Made by a program: the position numbers and the translations under genes
The notes under the pieces: generated by a model
What the model saw: only the letters and a program-made list of their open reading frames with translations
Databases searched by the model: none
What the model was told of the DNA's origin: nothing
Shown: in pieces, positions 1-11,618 of the stretch
Layout: every line of letters begins with the position of its first letter
How positions within the stretch are numbered: position 1 is the first letter of the stretch
Source of the DNA: Pogostemon cablin
Lineage: Eukaryota > Streptophyta > Magnoliopsida > Lamiales > Lamiaceae
Length of the DNA stretch: 64,000 nt
Assembly (NCBI GenBank): GCA_023678885.1
Contig: CM042979.1
Location: forward strand, 21,939,513 to 22,003,512
Direction: 5' to 3'

Positions 1-1341
1 AATAATTCCAATAAAGTGGAAAATTTCTTTCATTAGAAGATGAGATGAAATATGTGATGGAGTTTTCTATCTATTGGTTAGCTCGGTTGTATATGGCATA
101 CAAATGCACTCCATATGTTTGTGTTTTTGCTTCTTTGGTGTTGTGTTATCATTAGTCATAGCGACTCTCTAATTTCAAATAAGCCAGTAAGTAGTCGAAA
201 AGTAATTCTACATTGTTTTATTTATGGAGATGTTCTCGGAGATATTGTGAGTCTTTGATAAGAAAAATATGTAAGCTAAGTATATGTTTAGTTGGAAAAA
301 CTGTGATAGAATAATATAAATAGCTGATTGATAAGAGAAAGAAATTCCAAAAAAAATGATTTAGCTAAAATTCAGAAATCATTCCAGATCACCACTCCTG
401 TGAATATGTATCATTTTGCATTACTTTGCCTTTTTGTTTAGCTTTAACACTTAGAAACAATTCTTATGAATTTACAATAAGAAGCTCAAAGTACTAGTTG
501 TTGTTTCGTAGTTAAAGAAACAAAATAAACTATTTTCACTCTAGTTCGAGTTTTGGAGGATCTGTTTCTGTCAAGAAAATTTGAAAATTGCCTTGAAAGT
601 GTCTTTTCACTCATTGGTTGTAACTTATTTAGGATAGAGTACATGAGATGGGTGGAACACCAAAAACTAGACTAGGGAAGTATTAGGAATTATCTTTTGG
701 AAAGGAAGAAAATTGGGATAGAAAGATTTTAGAAATTTCATTATATGGAAATGTTTAAGCAAATGAGATGATTTTGAAATAGGTCTGGTAATGATGGGAA
801 ACGAATTAGAGAGTGAAATTTATATGGATGGAAAGTGTTATCAATCTAGTTCTCAAAACAAAAAACAGAGAGGCATTTGGAATCATCTACAAAGAGTTAT
901 GCTCATTTTTTTAAAAGTTGGCATATACATATGAGAAATTGCCAAACTCATGAATCTATTACCTTTTAAATCTATCCAACTAATCTTTTCTTGGTCAATT
1001 CGTTTCATTATCTTATTAACACATATAATAGTATAAGCATGATTTTCAGTAGTCAATTGCCTTTTTGAAGAAATAAAAGATGTCATAGAATGATTTAAGC
1101 AAATAGGATAAAAAAGAATTTCAGCAAATTGGATAAATTTGAAAGAGATCTGGCCTTGATTGGAAATTAATTAGAAAGTGAGAAATATAATAATTGAAAG
1201 CCTTATCGATCTAGTTTCCCAAGAAAAAAACACAGAGACATTTGGAATTTTTTACAAAGAGTTAGTCTCATTTTTCTGAAAGATGGCAAATACATATGAG
1301 AAATTGTCAAACTCATGAATCTATGGTCTTTTAAATCTATC
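1..1341. repeat. AT-rich DNA with a diverged direct duplication
   Basis: No gene is recognised. Two stretches, about 720-985 and 1085-1341, are diverged direct copies: both run from a segment with AGCAAAT through a run about spacing, CAAAGAGTTA and a block reading CATATGAGAAATTG to AACTCATGAATCTAT. The copies lie about 365 bp apart and differ by substitutions and small indels. The short open frames here are broken and match nothing I know. An old tandem duplication of non-coding or transposon DNA is the simplest reading. The second copy ends exactly where the Athila-type LTR begins. Confidence 0.5.
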
Positions 1342-3362
1342 TGATGCGCGTTTTCTCAACACACAATTAATCCCCAAGTATGAAGGATATCAATTGTAGT
1401 CTCGAAAGGTGACCAAGTGAATATCGAACCCAAGGGACGACGTATTATCGATTTAATTATTATCTAAATTAATTAAGACAAGGCAATTACGTTTTAATAG
1501 TTATCTAACAACTAATATGCTGGAAATTAAATAACAAATAAAATAAACTATCACTCGAAGGATACGAAAGTGGATCAAGTAGGAGAATAGGTAGCTCTAG
1601 GATAATCCAGTTTTACTCATTAACTTCCCTTCCATGTGTCAATGTCCGACTCTGCCTTGTGGAATATGGACGCATCACTAAACCATGCATATCTACTCTA
1701 TAGACACAAGTAAATATGCATGTAACACGTGTGAATAACCTCGGAGCAAGAGATATAATTCACCCCCCTTTCTAGGTACTATCAGTATCAATTATTTCCC
1801 CCTAGGATTGATACTCTAACCCGATATGATCTCCCTTTATAGGTACTATAAAATTATACTCTTTATCCTACTTATTAATCCGAATTCAATTCAATTAACA
1901 AGTATCTATATATGATAGTTCTAATAAGACTTCGGAATCCCTTCACTTAGAATTATAACATAAAATCCTGCTCAACAGTGAATGCACTCAACCAATAACC
2001 ATGTTATGTATTCAGACTCTACACAACGATTATTGATGCACAAAACGACTATGAGTATGGATTAATAAAGCACAATCATATATAAACTATATCCACAAGT
2101 AGTGTTGTACGGAGTGTATACATGGAAGTTCAATTAACTAGATAAAACCTTCACAACCTTAGTTCTACCAAAAAGGCTCTAGCCCATGGTGTTGTAGGAA
2201 ACACACATGGGTGTTGGATAGATCTTACCCGAATGTCCAAAAAATATAAGATAAATTAGAAAATGAATAAACCCTAGATGTGGTGGCGCCATCGCGTCCT
2301 TCTCGCTCTTGAATTCTCCTCTTAGTTCTCCCCTTGATTCCACAAACGAATCTTCAAAGTGATGGATGGATGGAGAAAAGGATGATGGTTGGGGGGTGAT
2401 CCCCCCTTGTGGGGTGTTGTATGTTGTGGCCTCTCTTCTCCTCTCTTGTATTGTTGTGTTGTGTTCCTCCTCTCTTTGGGGCTGTATAGACCTCCTTTTA
2501 TACTTATAATCATGTCTCCTAGGCTTGGAATGGGCTTTTCAAGTGATCACACGCGTTTAGGCCTTGAAAATACGGATTTGGTAAGTTCCCGAAGCGCGGT
2601 TCGACCTCCCAAACAGGTCGAACCAAACAGGGGAAGTCGAACCATGGTCGAACCACCCTTCTGGACGTCCCAGGTGCTTGGTTCGACCAGAAAAATAGGT
2701 CGAACCAGCATCTCGTGGTCGAACCAGTTTTTCTGTCGTCTGGTTCGACCTTGGTTCGACTTGATGCTCAGGTCGAACCCACCTGTCGTGGTCGAACCGG
2801 TCGGAATCAGCTTGCGCAGTCTCACCGTTTCGCGTATAACTTTCACATCCGACCTCCAAATTGAGTGATTTTTATGCTTACGCGATACTCTCTTCCTGAG
2901 CTTTCTATCCTTAAAAAGAAATCACAAAAACTCCAAGAATTGAATATGTAACAGGCCATGGAAAGTAGCACTGCAATTCTATTCGGCATAGCTCGCGCGG
3001 CGTCACCACTCTGCTCATAACTTCCTCGTTCGGACTTCAATGATGGTGTTCTTTACGCCAAAACGACCCTTTCTTCAGTAGCTTTCCAACCATATGTCAC
3101 ACTAACAGTTTTGAGCTCCACAACAATACAGAATAATTATGAAAGTTGGATGTGCGTTTTCAGCATTCTTGCACAAATTGCACCTTTTCTCCAACTTTGC
3201 ACTTTTTCATCCTTTTTTCACCTAAAACACAATAAAACACCTCAAGTGCACATAATTCTCACATATATCGAATATAAGACATTTGTGCTCATATAAGACT
3301 ACAATATCAATAAAAAATGTGTTAAATTGAATATTAAAACACGCTTATTTTCACTCTCATCA
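1342..3362 (-). mobile_element. Athila-type (Ty3/gypsy) LTR, 3' LTR of a truncated minus-strand element
   Basis: On the minus strand the segment begins TGATGAGAG at 3362 and ends with CATCA at 1342, so it has the short inverted termini of an LTR. A polypurine tract lies immediately upstream on the minus strand (3363-3376). Homologous pieces recur at 38966-40490, 52126-52645 and 63651-64000. All share a stretch reading TTTCTAGGTACTATCA and a later stretch reading GATCTCCCTTT. The segment is about 2.0 kb. The internal region continues at 3377-4238 and is cut off by a copia LTR. No full coding region remains. Confidence 0.75.
2596..2806. repeat. Array of about 11 GGTTCGAC motifs in both orientations inside an LTR
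   Basis: Within about 210 bp the motif GGTTCGAC or its complement GTCGAACC occurs about 11 times, four in one orientation and seven in the other, at irregular spacing. Inverted copies could pair into hairpins. The array lies in the U3-side part of the LTR. The related LTR fragment at 38966-40490 has no such array at the matching place. The open frames over this block on both strands are a by-product of the stop-poor repeat and are not genes. Confidence 0.8.
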
Positions 3363-3376
3363 ATCCCCCAAACTTA
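3363..3376 (-). promoter_or_regulatory. Polypurine tract of Athila-type element
   Basis: The minus strand reads GGTAAGTTTGGGGGAT directly before the LTR start. TAAGTTTGGGGG is the usual plus-strand primer of plant Athila/Tat elements. The motif CTCGGGACGAGCAA lies just upstream; a diverged version precedes the plus-strand tract at 41133. Confidence 0.75.
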
Positions 3377-4238
3377 CCCGTTGCTCGTCCCGAGGTAACA
3401 AAATAAAGATAAAGAGAAAGAGAGTATGAAAATTAGTGGGGAAACAAGGACTATGACCAATACCCCATTCAAAATACAATTGTCATCAACTTAGGTCATG
3501 CAACTCTTATCACGTGTAATAATCAATTCAAAGCATACAAGTTAAGACAATCACCACCAATTCAAATGCTCCATTGACATGTTCTCACGGAAAGTATATA
3601 TCACTCGCACTCAAGTGTAAAAGATGTTCACTTATGGGTTAAGGTGTTTACGCTCAGATTCAATTCAAGTGCATGTGTAACCATAAGCTTGCCAAACGTC
3701 TCAAGCTCTTCACCACTAAAAGTATGATTCGACAATGGGATCAAAAAGGACTTTTTTTTTTGATGTAATGTTGGCTCTTTGGTAAGGGTAGGAAACATAT
3801 GGATAAAGTGACTCAATTAGTAGAGAATTAAAATCGGAGATCTTTTGTACTGCAGATTTTTATACTTCAAGGCTATCCAGCTTCATGCTCTTCTAATTTT
3901 CTTTTCTCTCCTTTCCTTCAAGCTCAACATACTTTTTCTTGTCTCAAGCACATCCTTTTTTTCCCGAGGTACCAGTTTCGGGCACTACCTCACACATCCT
4001 CTATAGGGTACTAGATTTAAGCACTACCCTAGGGTTTTTGATTCCATGGAGTACTAGATTTAAGCACTACTCCATGCTTCTCCTTAGATGCATTATCATA
4101 ATCCATCACTATTAATTTCAACACTAATTTCATTCCTTCCCAAATTGTTATCAAGCACCATTAACACACTTTGACAACATTTAATTCTCCACTAAATATA
4201 GGAATTTAAGGCTCAAATAGGATATCAAAGTGGCTATC
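3377..4238 (-). mobile_element. 3' internal (post-pol) region of the Athila-type element, truncated
   Basis: This non-coding stretch is homologous to 43114-44000 of the other minus-strand Athila element. Shared blocks include a segment with AAGGTGTTTAC, one with TCTTTGGTAA and TAGGTAGGAA-like sequence, and short repeats of the form GTACCAGTTTTAAGCACTACC. Three such repeats occur at about 3968-4075. No ORF of significance is present. It is interrupted at 4239 by a copia LTR. Confidence 0.6.
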
Positions 4239-5439
4239 TGTTGGCAATTGGATCGTGCGGTTCAACGTGATCCGTTAGGATTTCAGATAAACAATAACAA
4301 CGGAAGCAATTAAAATTGTTTACCGTACTTCTGGGTCGATGTAGAGGATGAAGATCTGTGATGAACACCTCTGATCTTCTACCGTATGTCCCAAAGTCAA
4401 CTCTGGTGTTGGGTGGTCAACATTCCCCAGAGTTCTCTCAATCTGTTCTCTGTTGTCTCCCGTATGTCAAATGAGGCACAGACTTAGGTTTAACAGGAAC
4501 TGAGATGACTTATATACTTGGGCTACAGTAGGGACCAGGAGGAGAAATTGGGCTGGGCTTCAATTGAATTTAATTAACCAAGCTTAGCCCAAAGCTTTTA
4601 ATTAAATCCAATAATAATAATATAGTTCACTAAAATATTATTACTGCACTACCCGTCCAATCCCAAAATTATATTCTGGGCTCCTTCTTATTATAAGCCC
4701 GATAGTCTCCCCATGTTTAAGAAATACAATGTCCATTAATTAATTAAGTTACTAACAACTCAAATTAATTAATATCTCATCCGAAAGTAGTACCACTCAA
4801 CCTTATTATCATGCCGGAAATTAATCCACTTGCAAGATTTACATGATAAACCTTATGAGCTCCTCAAGGGGACATCATCAACCTATGACGGACATGGATT
4901 CCTTCTACAATCAACAGCACACCATAGAAACAGCACTACTTCCCAACTCACCGAGTATATTGATTTAATACTTATAAATCTCACCCATTGATGAATCAAA
5001 GAAATACATACTGCCCTACGTGTCGAGGTTATTGTATAGGGATTAAGAGCATGAACTTCCATAATAACAGAGATCAAGTTCTACTATATAGTCAGTATAA
5101 GAAGAACGATCTCAGGTGGTCCTGCTCAATACACACAAGTGCACTAATGTGATTCTATAGCCAAGACAAGCTAATACCAAACCACACTACAACCATACCG
5201 ATAGAGAGTCCCCGTCTATCTCAGTTGTGAGCATCTGTTTATACTTTATAAGGAAATCGATAATATGATCTTCTGCGTGTTGTCGCACAACATATTATCT
5301 ACAGTATAAAGTAAATGGACTATTGCATCATGCATATAAATAAATTATAAGATGCAATCATTTGATCAATGATTCTCATTTCAAATATTGTTATGACATT
5401 GTTCATACTAAAGCTAGACTTTTAGTATACAATCCAACA
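4239..5439 (-). mobile_element. Copia family-A 3' LTR (subfamily A1), truncated element
   Basis: On the minus strand the segment begins TGTTGGATTGTATACTAAAA and ends CCAATTGCCAACA. It has the same termini and length class (about 1.2 kb) as the LTRs at 30810-32007 and 37716-38913. About 100 bp of internal sequence follows on the right (5440-5543), including the purine tract AAGTGGGAGAT seen before the 3' LTR of the complete element. The rest of the element is missing: homology ends abruptly near 5543. No second target duplication can be assigned. Confidence 0.85.
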
Positions 5440-5543
5440 ATCTCCCACTTATACTAAAAGACTATGCTGTCATGTCTTCTGCCATACATCTGATTCCTAC
5501 TCCCACTACACGACCATTAAAAGCTCTCGCCTTAAGGTCCTTT
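5440..5543 (-). mobile_element. Residual 3' internal stub of the copia family-A element
   Basis: The reverse complement matches 37610-37715 of the complete element, including the polypurine tract next to the LTR. Homology stops near 5543, marking a deletion breakpoint. Confidence 0.75.
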
Positions 5544-5792
5544 ACAGTTATTGATGTTCACTATGCTTCTTCAGAGGAGGCTTTTTCTATAATCTGCCAA
5601 ATTTTATTATGAGAACACTCTGGCCATGTTTTTCCTCAAATGAATGACTGCTCCATAGTAACAATGGACTCCTTTTCTTTTGCAGACTACTCGGGAAATT
5701 AGGTAGTTTGTTTATACCATAGAAAAGCTGAAAGTTGTAACATTCACATTCTATTGTAATGGATAGTTGTAGATGTAATCTATATATCAAAA

Positions 5793-5794
<2 letters not shown>

Positions 5795-5863
<69 letters not shown>
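5795..5863. repeat. (TA)n microsatellite, about 34 units
   Basis: An uninterrupted TA dinucleotide run of about 69 bp. Such tracts are length-unstable and can extrude cruciforms. Confidence 0.95.
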
Positions 5864-5867
<4 letters not shown>

Positions 5868-6616
5868 TTTACTCTAACTTTTAACGTTCCCCATTTCTTC
5901 GAATTGTATCAGGTTGTGTTGTTACAGTTTTTACAAAGCTTCATTGTGCATCCCTTTCTCTTTCCCCCATTATTTTTATTTACTTGATAGTTTAAATTCA
6001 TTTATTTCTATTTCACACATATCTGATTGATAGTTTTAATTAATTTCTTTCTATTTCACACAAATTTGATTGTAATTGGAAGAGGCCGTGAATTGATAAT
6101 GAGGCTGTTAATTGATTACGTTGGAATGAGACCCAATGAAAATTTTCTTTGTATTTTTTTTTAAATTTTATTTGCATTATTATTGTTTTGAAATGATAAA
6201 TGATAGGTGAATGTTATTATTACTTTGTTTTCCCTGCAAATCTGCAAATTAAATCAAATTTAGACAAAATCTTTTTACTGCAAAAGTAATTATGAAAAGT
6301 AGGATTTTTCATCTTCTTTGGGGAAAAAAAAGAAAGGCAGCAGAACCGATGGATGATCCAAAATTCATACTGGATTAAAATCTAAGATTAAATTAAGTAA
6401 AATTAAGAAATTATCCATTGAAACTAAAAAAAATTCACCAAAACCCAATTTTCAACTGTATCTTTAGACAGTTGATGGATCACATTTACAGAGTAGATGA
6501 AACTAAAACTAATTGAAGCACGTAAGGATTGATTTTCCTAAACAAGTAATGGCATACCTGTTCAGCTTTAGTTGTTGTGGGTGAGAGAGAAAAGTAATTG
6601 GCGTTCCATCAAAAAT

Positions 6617-6740
6617 GGAAAATATTTATACGAAGTCATAATGTTATTTCATGATTAACTTATAATATAAATGAAAATGAAAAATATCTATATGAAGTGA
6701 TAATGTTATTTCATGAACAATTTATAATATAAATGAAAAG
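6617..6740. repeat. Two-copy tandem repeat, 62-bp unit
   Basis: Units 6617-6678 and 6679-6740 share the blocks ATGTTATTTCATGA and TATAATATAAATGAAAA, with a few substitutions. The repeat is non-coding. Confidence 0.8.
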
Positions 6741-7250
6741 TGATAATATTTTATAACGAAATTAATTACGTTTTACAGCGAAAGTGCTAATTATTTTAAA
6801 AAATGTTAAATGGTCTCACACAAGACCTGCTCTTTTATAAATTATTTTACATTCTTTGTATTTCAAAGGTTAACAATTTTTTTTTTCATCCCAAGTTTTC
6901 AACCTTATAAAATAAATTACCGCTTTATAAGTAATTTTCGCAATCTATATCTACATTTATATATACATAAAAGTAGAATAGTGGCATATAGAAGAAGTTG
7001 CAGCCAAAACGAATTTAAGAAGAAAAAAAGAAAAAGAAAAAACATAAGAATTAACAAAAGATCAATTTTCCTATTATGTTTCTATTAAGCATCAACTCTA
7101 TCATGCCCTATTATGTTTTTATTAATTTAAAATTCTTAACGAAATGATAAATATTAATCTTTTCACTTCTAAACATAAGCTCCTTTCAATAACCCTTTCA
7201 TTTCAAGTGCAAGTCATGCTTTAATATAACATTCATCATACTTAAAGAAT

Positions 7251-7603
7251 GAGTAAATATCAAAATTAGTCTTGTAAGTATGACGTTTTCCAACTTTAGT
7301 CATTTTTCTTTTGCAATTCTCAATTTTGATCCTTTTTTGTCCACTTTTAGTCCTTTTGATCCAATTTTGGTCATTTTTTCAAAATTTAGTCCTTTTTTGG
7401 TCCATTTTTGGTCCTAAATGTATAAACTTTCGGACCATTTTTTGGACTTTTTTTAACATAATGGACTAAATTTGGACAAAAATGACTAAATTTGGACTAA
7501 AAGGACTAAAAGTTGACCAAATAGGACCAAAATTGAGAATAGCAAAAGAAAAATGACTAAAGTTGGAAACGCATACTTACAGGACCAATCTTGATATTTA
7601 CTC
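7251..7603. mobile_element. Mutator-type MITE / foldback element
   Basis: The 353-bp element begins GAGTAAATATCAA and ends with its inverse, TTGATATTTACTC. The terminal inverted repeats extend about 75 bp and include the block CCAACTTTAGTCATTTTTCT and its complement. The flanks are TTAAAGAAT (7242-7250) and TTAAAGAAA (7604-7612), a 9-bp target duplication with one mismatch, which is the size made by Mutator-like transposases. The middle is full of TTTAGTCC/GGACTAAA words and has no coding capacity, so movement would need a transposase in trans. Confidence 0.8.
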
Positions 7604-7778
7604 TTAAAGAAAATAGTACTACATATATTAACTATGAAAAAACATATTTTATTTATATAATAATAACACTTTAACCTGATCTCACATGAATACCATCTCA
7701 CGAAAAACTTTTATATTACATTTATATATTATTATTATTATTATTTATAAAATAATTTGTGGAGTACATAATATTTGT

Positions 7779-7805
7779 ACGCGCATCGCACGGGTGTATT
7801 ACTAG
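7779..7805 (+). mobile_element. Possible Helitron 3' end
   Basis: An imperfect hairpin, CGCGCATCGCACG (four of five stem pairs), is followed 9 nt later by CTAG and then T. Plant Helitrons end in a short hairpin plus CTRR and insert before T. The element body would lie to the left. No Rep/helicase sequence and no 5' TC end were identified. Confidence 0.4.
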
Positions 7806-7806
7806 T

Positions 7807-9113
7807 TGAAAACAAAAAGTGTGTGAAATTTCAATTATATCCTCATTCTTTTTTTTTTAATTCTAACCCATTTATTACACTTAAAAAATACATTTTACTT
7901 TGTACACCCACACACCACAACACCTAAAACACACACTCACACAAAACACACACACTCAGACAGATACACTAAAAAACACACACTAATTAATCAAACACAA
8001 ATTCCATTGATACAAGAAGAAATAAAGGAGAAGAAGAAAGAAAAAATATTTTGAAAGAAGTAACACTAAACCTCACTCACCTCCATAATCCTCACGAATT
8101 TATAGAATTTGTTCAAATATTCTGTTATGTTATAATTCTCAAAAGATTTCTTTTTATCCAACGAAAAATAATGAGACCCATAGTTTAAAATTTTTAAACC
8201 CTAGTTTTATGGTTTAGAATTTAGAAAAACCATTTTTTAATAATATGGAGCATGAAGACGTGGAAATTGTAAATTTTGCTTAAATTTTCCTAACAAGGTT
8301 TGTTGCAAGAAATCCATATTGGCGAACCTGTGAAACCTTGTTGCAAAAAGTTCATGCCTGATTTGTTGAAAAAATTCACAAAATTCGATAAGTAGTAGAT
8401 GAATTTTTTTAAAATTTCAGTTATAAGTGACCAAAATTTTAGGTAAAAAATTCAGCAACAAGTAGAAAGATTTACAGGTCATTAAATTAAGGGTTTCTAA
8501 TTAAAGAAGATTTATAGCTGAATCCTAATTGGATAAACATTTTCTCATAAGTACGCCCAATTAAATCATTGAGGCGAACAGTGTGCGCTAAACTCCCTCA
8601 AAATTTCAAGAACGTTCCATTAAATTTTTGAACAAAAAATTCGCCAGCACACAATTCCTCACAAATTTTCAGCCTTCTCTAGCCGAAAGTTGACAATATT
8701 TTCGTTGTACCAGTCTTAAAATTTTAAACCCATAATATATAATTTTAATATATGTTGTTATAATATTTTAAACTCAAATTACATCTATGATTTTACTAAA
8801 CCATCAATAATTTTTCAATTAATTATACAATTTTATTAAATCGCAAACCTTATAATCAAAGCATGATTTTGATAAAGAATAAAGCATAAAATTACTTTGA
8901 TCAATACTTGTCTCGTTCCCCATCAATTGGGTGTGAAATTAATGTTTTCTTCTTCTCTTCTCTTTTGTCTTGTGCAGCGTGTGATGTGTGCGAGTGAGTG
9001 TAGTTTTGGTGTATAAAATCAAAATGTATTTCTTTTGATATAATAAATGGATTAGGGTTTAAAAAGATAGATAGGGATATAATCAATTTACACATTTTTT
9101 GTTTTTAATATAG
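7807..9113. mobile_element. Non-autonomous DNA transposon with long (about 120 bp) terminal inverted repeats
   Basis: About 7807-7930 and the reverse complement of about 8990-9113 align with moderate divergence. Both arms carry an AAAACAAAAA block, then AATTATATCC, CCATTTATTA and AATACATTTT, in the same order. The interior (7930-8990) has no convincing ORF; it contains an AC-rich stretch (7910-7980) and several AT-rich segments. The long inverted repeats suggest a Mutator-like or similar class II element, but no clear target duplication was found. Confidence 0.55.
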
Positions 9114-10703
9114 GTGCCTTCAGCAAAACCCGAATGGCAATAGTGCCACCCTTATACTAATTTAAAGTTGACGGGCTTCATTTTCTGGGTTGAATTCGAC
9201 CTGCACCATTTCACTTGCGCGCTTTTTATATGGAGTATTTTTTATTTTTAAAAAATTCATAATTAGATATAACTTAAGTTCAACTAAGGTGCACTTGGTG
9301 CACTAGAACGATCTTAACCATTAGATTAAGTTTTAATTTAATCTCAAACGTTGAATAAAATAATATAATTAATTTTTAAAATAAAATTATCCACTACCCT
9401 CATTTTAAATCTATAAACTACGGGTGCACCCCAAAATCACCCTACTTTTTATTATAAATATTATTATTATTTATCACTTTTCATTAATCTCATATAGTTT
9501 TTTTTAAAATGTTATCACTTTTTATTCGTCCTACTTACTATTCATGAAATAGTTCAATAGATCAATTATCATTTTTCCTAAAAAATATTATTACTACTTT
9601 TATACGTCATATTAATTATTAATGAAATAATTCAATAAGTTAATTATTACTCCTACTTTTTATTGATCTGGTATCACATTTTATTAAAAATATTATCACG
9701 TTATATTAATTTTATAAATTGTTCGTAAAATTTACTTTCATAATTAGTTTTCACATTTTATTAAAGATATTATCACTTTTTTTAAAATATTATTATTTTT
9801 TCGTATATAATATAGATTGTTCATTAAATTGTTCAAAACACCATTATTACTTTTCATTAATTGGGTATCATTTTCGGTATCACTTTTCCTTATAAATATA
9901 ATAGCTTCTTTTCCTTCTCACGAAAGTCATCCGTAAGACGATCTCACACATGTCTTTGATATTATGTATATTTAGTAACATAATTTAAATGAAAAGTAAT
10001 ACTTTTATTTAATCAGTAATTTTTTTTAAGAATGTTACTACATTTTAAAAGTATTATCACATTTTAATAAATTTATAATATTTAAAATAAAAAATAAATT
10101 GAATAAATAATAATTTTAAATTATTATATTTTTAAATAATAAACTAAATAAAAAAATACATGTAAGGATTAATTAATTTCTTTTTATAATTAATTTTTTT
10201 TATTTTCTAACTGAATATCAACCAAATAGGACTATTTAAATTTATTTAAAAGGATTAATGGATAATTTGTCTCACGAAATAGGATCCGTGAGATGAACTC
10301 ATTTAAATTTTTGCCTTTTTTTTTAAGGCTTTCTTATTTGACTCTGAGTCATATTGAGCCAAGGCATTTTTATCTACTGGATTAAGTCTCTTTAGATTTG
10401 AAGAATTTTGATTGGGACCATCTCACAAATTCTAATTCGAAGACGGATTATAAATAAATAATTAAAAATATTAAGTAAAAATAAGGGCCGTAAAGAAGGA
10501 AAAAACTGATTTCCACATGAAAGACTGAACGAGTGAACGAAGTCATAAAGGAAATATCTTAAGACTACCAACCAAACTCGGAACAAGGAGCCTTTTTCAA
10601 TAAAAAAAAACACAGCAAATTAGGTGAATTAAGTTAAGGATGTTTTTTTTAATTATTTTTTTTATGATCTAAGCTCTTTCCATGCGCTCTTTGATAATAC
10701 TAA
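9114..10703. other. AT-rich intergenic DNA with recurrent TTATCACTTTT words
   Basis: No supported gene. Between about 9465 and 9900 words related to TATTATCACTTTTTATT recur roughly ten times at irregular spacing, suggesting decayed repeat DNA. The 73-codon minus-strand frame near 10392-10613 shows no recognisable domain. Confidence 0.5.
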
Positions 10704-10730
10704 CTAGCGTTTACCCCGTGCTTTACACGG
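10704..10730 (-). mobile_element. Probable Helitron 3' end
   Basis: On the minus strand a perfect 5-bp stem hairpin, CCGTGTAAAGCACGG, is followed by GGTAAACG, then CTAG and a flanking T. This is the 3'-terminal arrangement of plant Helitrons. The body would extend to higher coordinates and is interrupted or lost. No Rep/helicase coding sequence is visible. Confidence 0.5.
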
Positions 10731-11080
10731 AAGACATTGTCACTTTATATTTCTACTCCCGTTTGAAGATTTACGTTTGCTTTTTCCAATAGAAATAATA
10801 ATATATTATTTAATATATAGTGGAGTGAAAAATATAATATTTTAATATATAGTAGGTAGTTATATTAGTATTGTGTGTATACTCCATAAAGGTATATTAA
10901 TAATTTTATGTTAGTTTCATTTAATACATAGAAAAATGTAAACCCTATGATATGAGACGCCTAAAATGAAATTTTGTAAAGGTTATGATGGGACGAATAG
11001 AATATTTTATTTAAAATTTTAAAGTTTTACTTGCACTTCATTATTGTATATATGAAATTAGGATTAAAGTTATTATTATT
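10731..11080. other. AT-rich flank of the copia element
   Basis: Words such as ATATAATATTTTAATATATAG recur here and at 27415-27440 on the other side of the copia element, so both sides are probably one older repeat that the copia element split. No gene is seen. Confidence 0.4.
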
Positions 11081-11605
11081 TGTAAATAATAATTTATTTA
11101 TTATTTTATTTTCCACATAAGAAGTGTGGATAAGAGAGAAGGTGAGCGAGTTAATAATACGTTTTATATAACTCCCATCTTTTGGGAATAAACTAACTGC
11201 ATGACAGTTGTTCAAAAGAGAGATGCGTGTTACAGAATACGTTTGAGTATTCACAACGTAAGAGAAGAAAAGACAGAACGTAGAAACGCTTAAGCGCAAA
11301 GCGCAGATACGTTCATACGCTTAAGAGTGCAGAACGCAAGAGTACGTTTTTCTCTCTCTCGATTTCTCTCCCAAAATCACAACACAAATCCAGTCATCAT
11401 ATACTGCATATTAATACACATTCTTGAAATACAATCTACAATCCCGTGTTGTATGGTTTGATCCAGAGATCACGGTTTACACGTGAGTACCAACCGGTTC
11501 GTTCGTTCTTACTTCCGCTGCAACACAATCCTACGGTGAGAGGTAAGAGATTCCTCTCTATGCATGTGTAGGGTTCGTGTGTTTATGAACGTGAGTTTTC
11601 TAACA
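11081..11605 (+). repeat. 5' LTR of the outer copia element
   Basis: Begins TGTAAATAATAA and ends TTTTCTAACA; 525 bp against 520 bp for the 3' LTR. A TATA-like TATATA lies at about 11165-11170. The downstream part carries repeated ACGCTTAAG and AGCGCA words. Confidence 0.9.
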
Positions 11606-11606
11606 T

Positions 11607-11618
11607 TGGTATCAGAGT
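11607..11618 (+). promoter_or_regulatory. Primer-binding site (initiator tRNA-Met)
   Basis: TGGTATCAGAGT lies one base after the LTR. TGGTATCAGAGC is the standard plant copia complement to the 3' end of initiator tRNA-Met; the last base differs. Confidence 0.9.

Larger units (their letters stand above)
5544..7241. other. AT-rich intergenic DNA without recognised genes
   Basis: No supported coding region. The stretch holds the (TA)n tract and the 62-bp tandem duplication listed separately. Its short open frames are low-complexity and match no family I know. Confidence 0.6.

Noticed and set aside
2596..2806. GGTTCGAC resembling the Pol III B box (GGTTCGANNCC)
   Set aside because: The trailing CC is absent or misplaced in the copies checked, no A box lies upstream, and no tRNA-like cloverleaf can be formed.
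2389..2868. 159-codon plus-strand frame and overlapping minus-strand frames of about 100 codons
   Set aside because: They cross the LTR start and the GGTTCGAC array; frames are open in several phases because the motif lacks stops. No domain.
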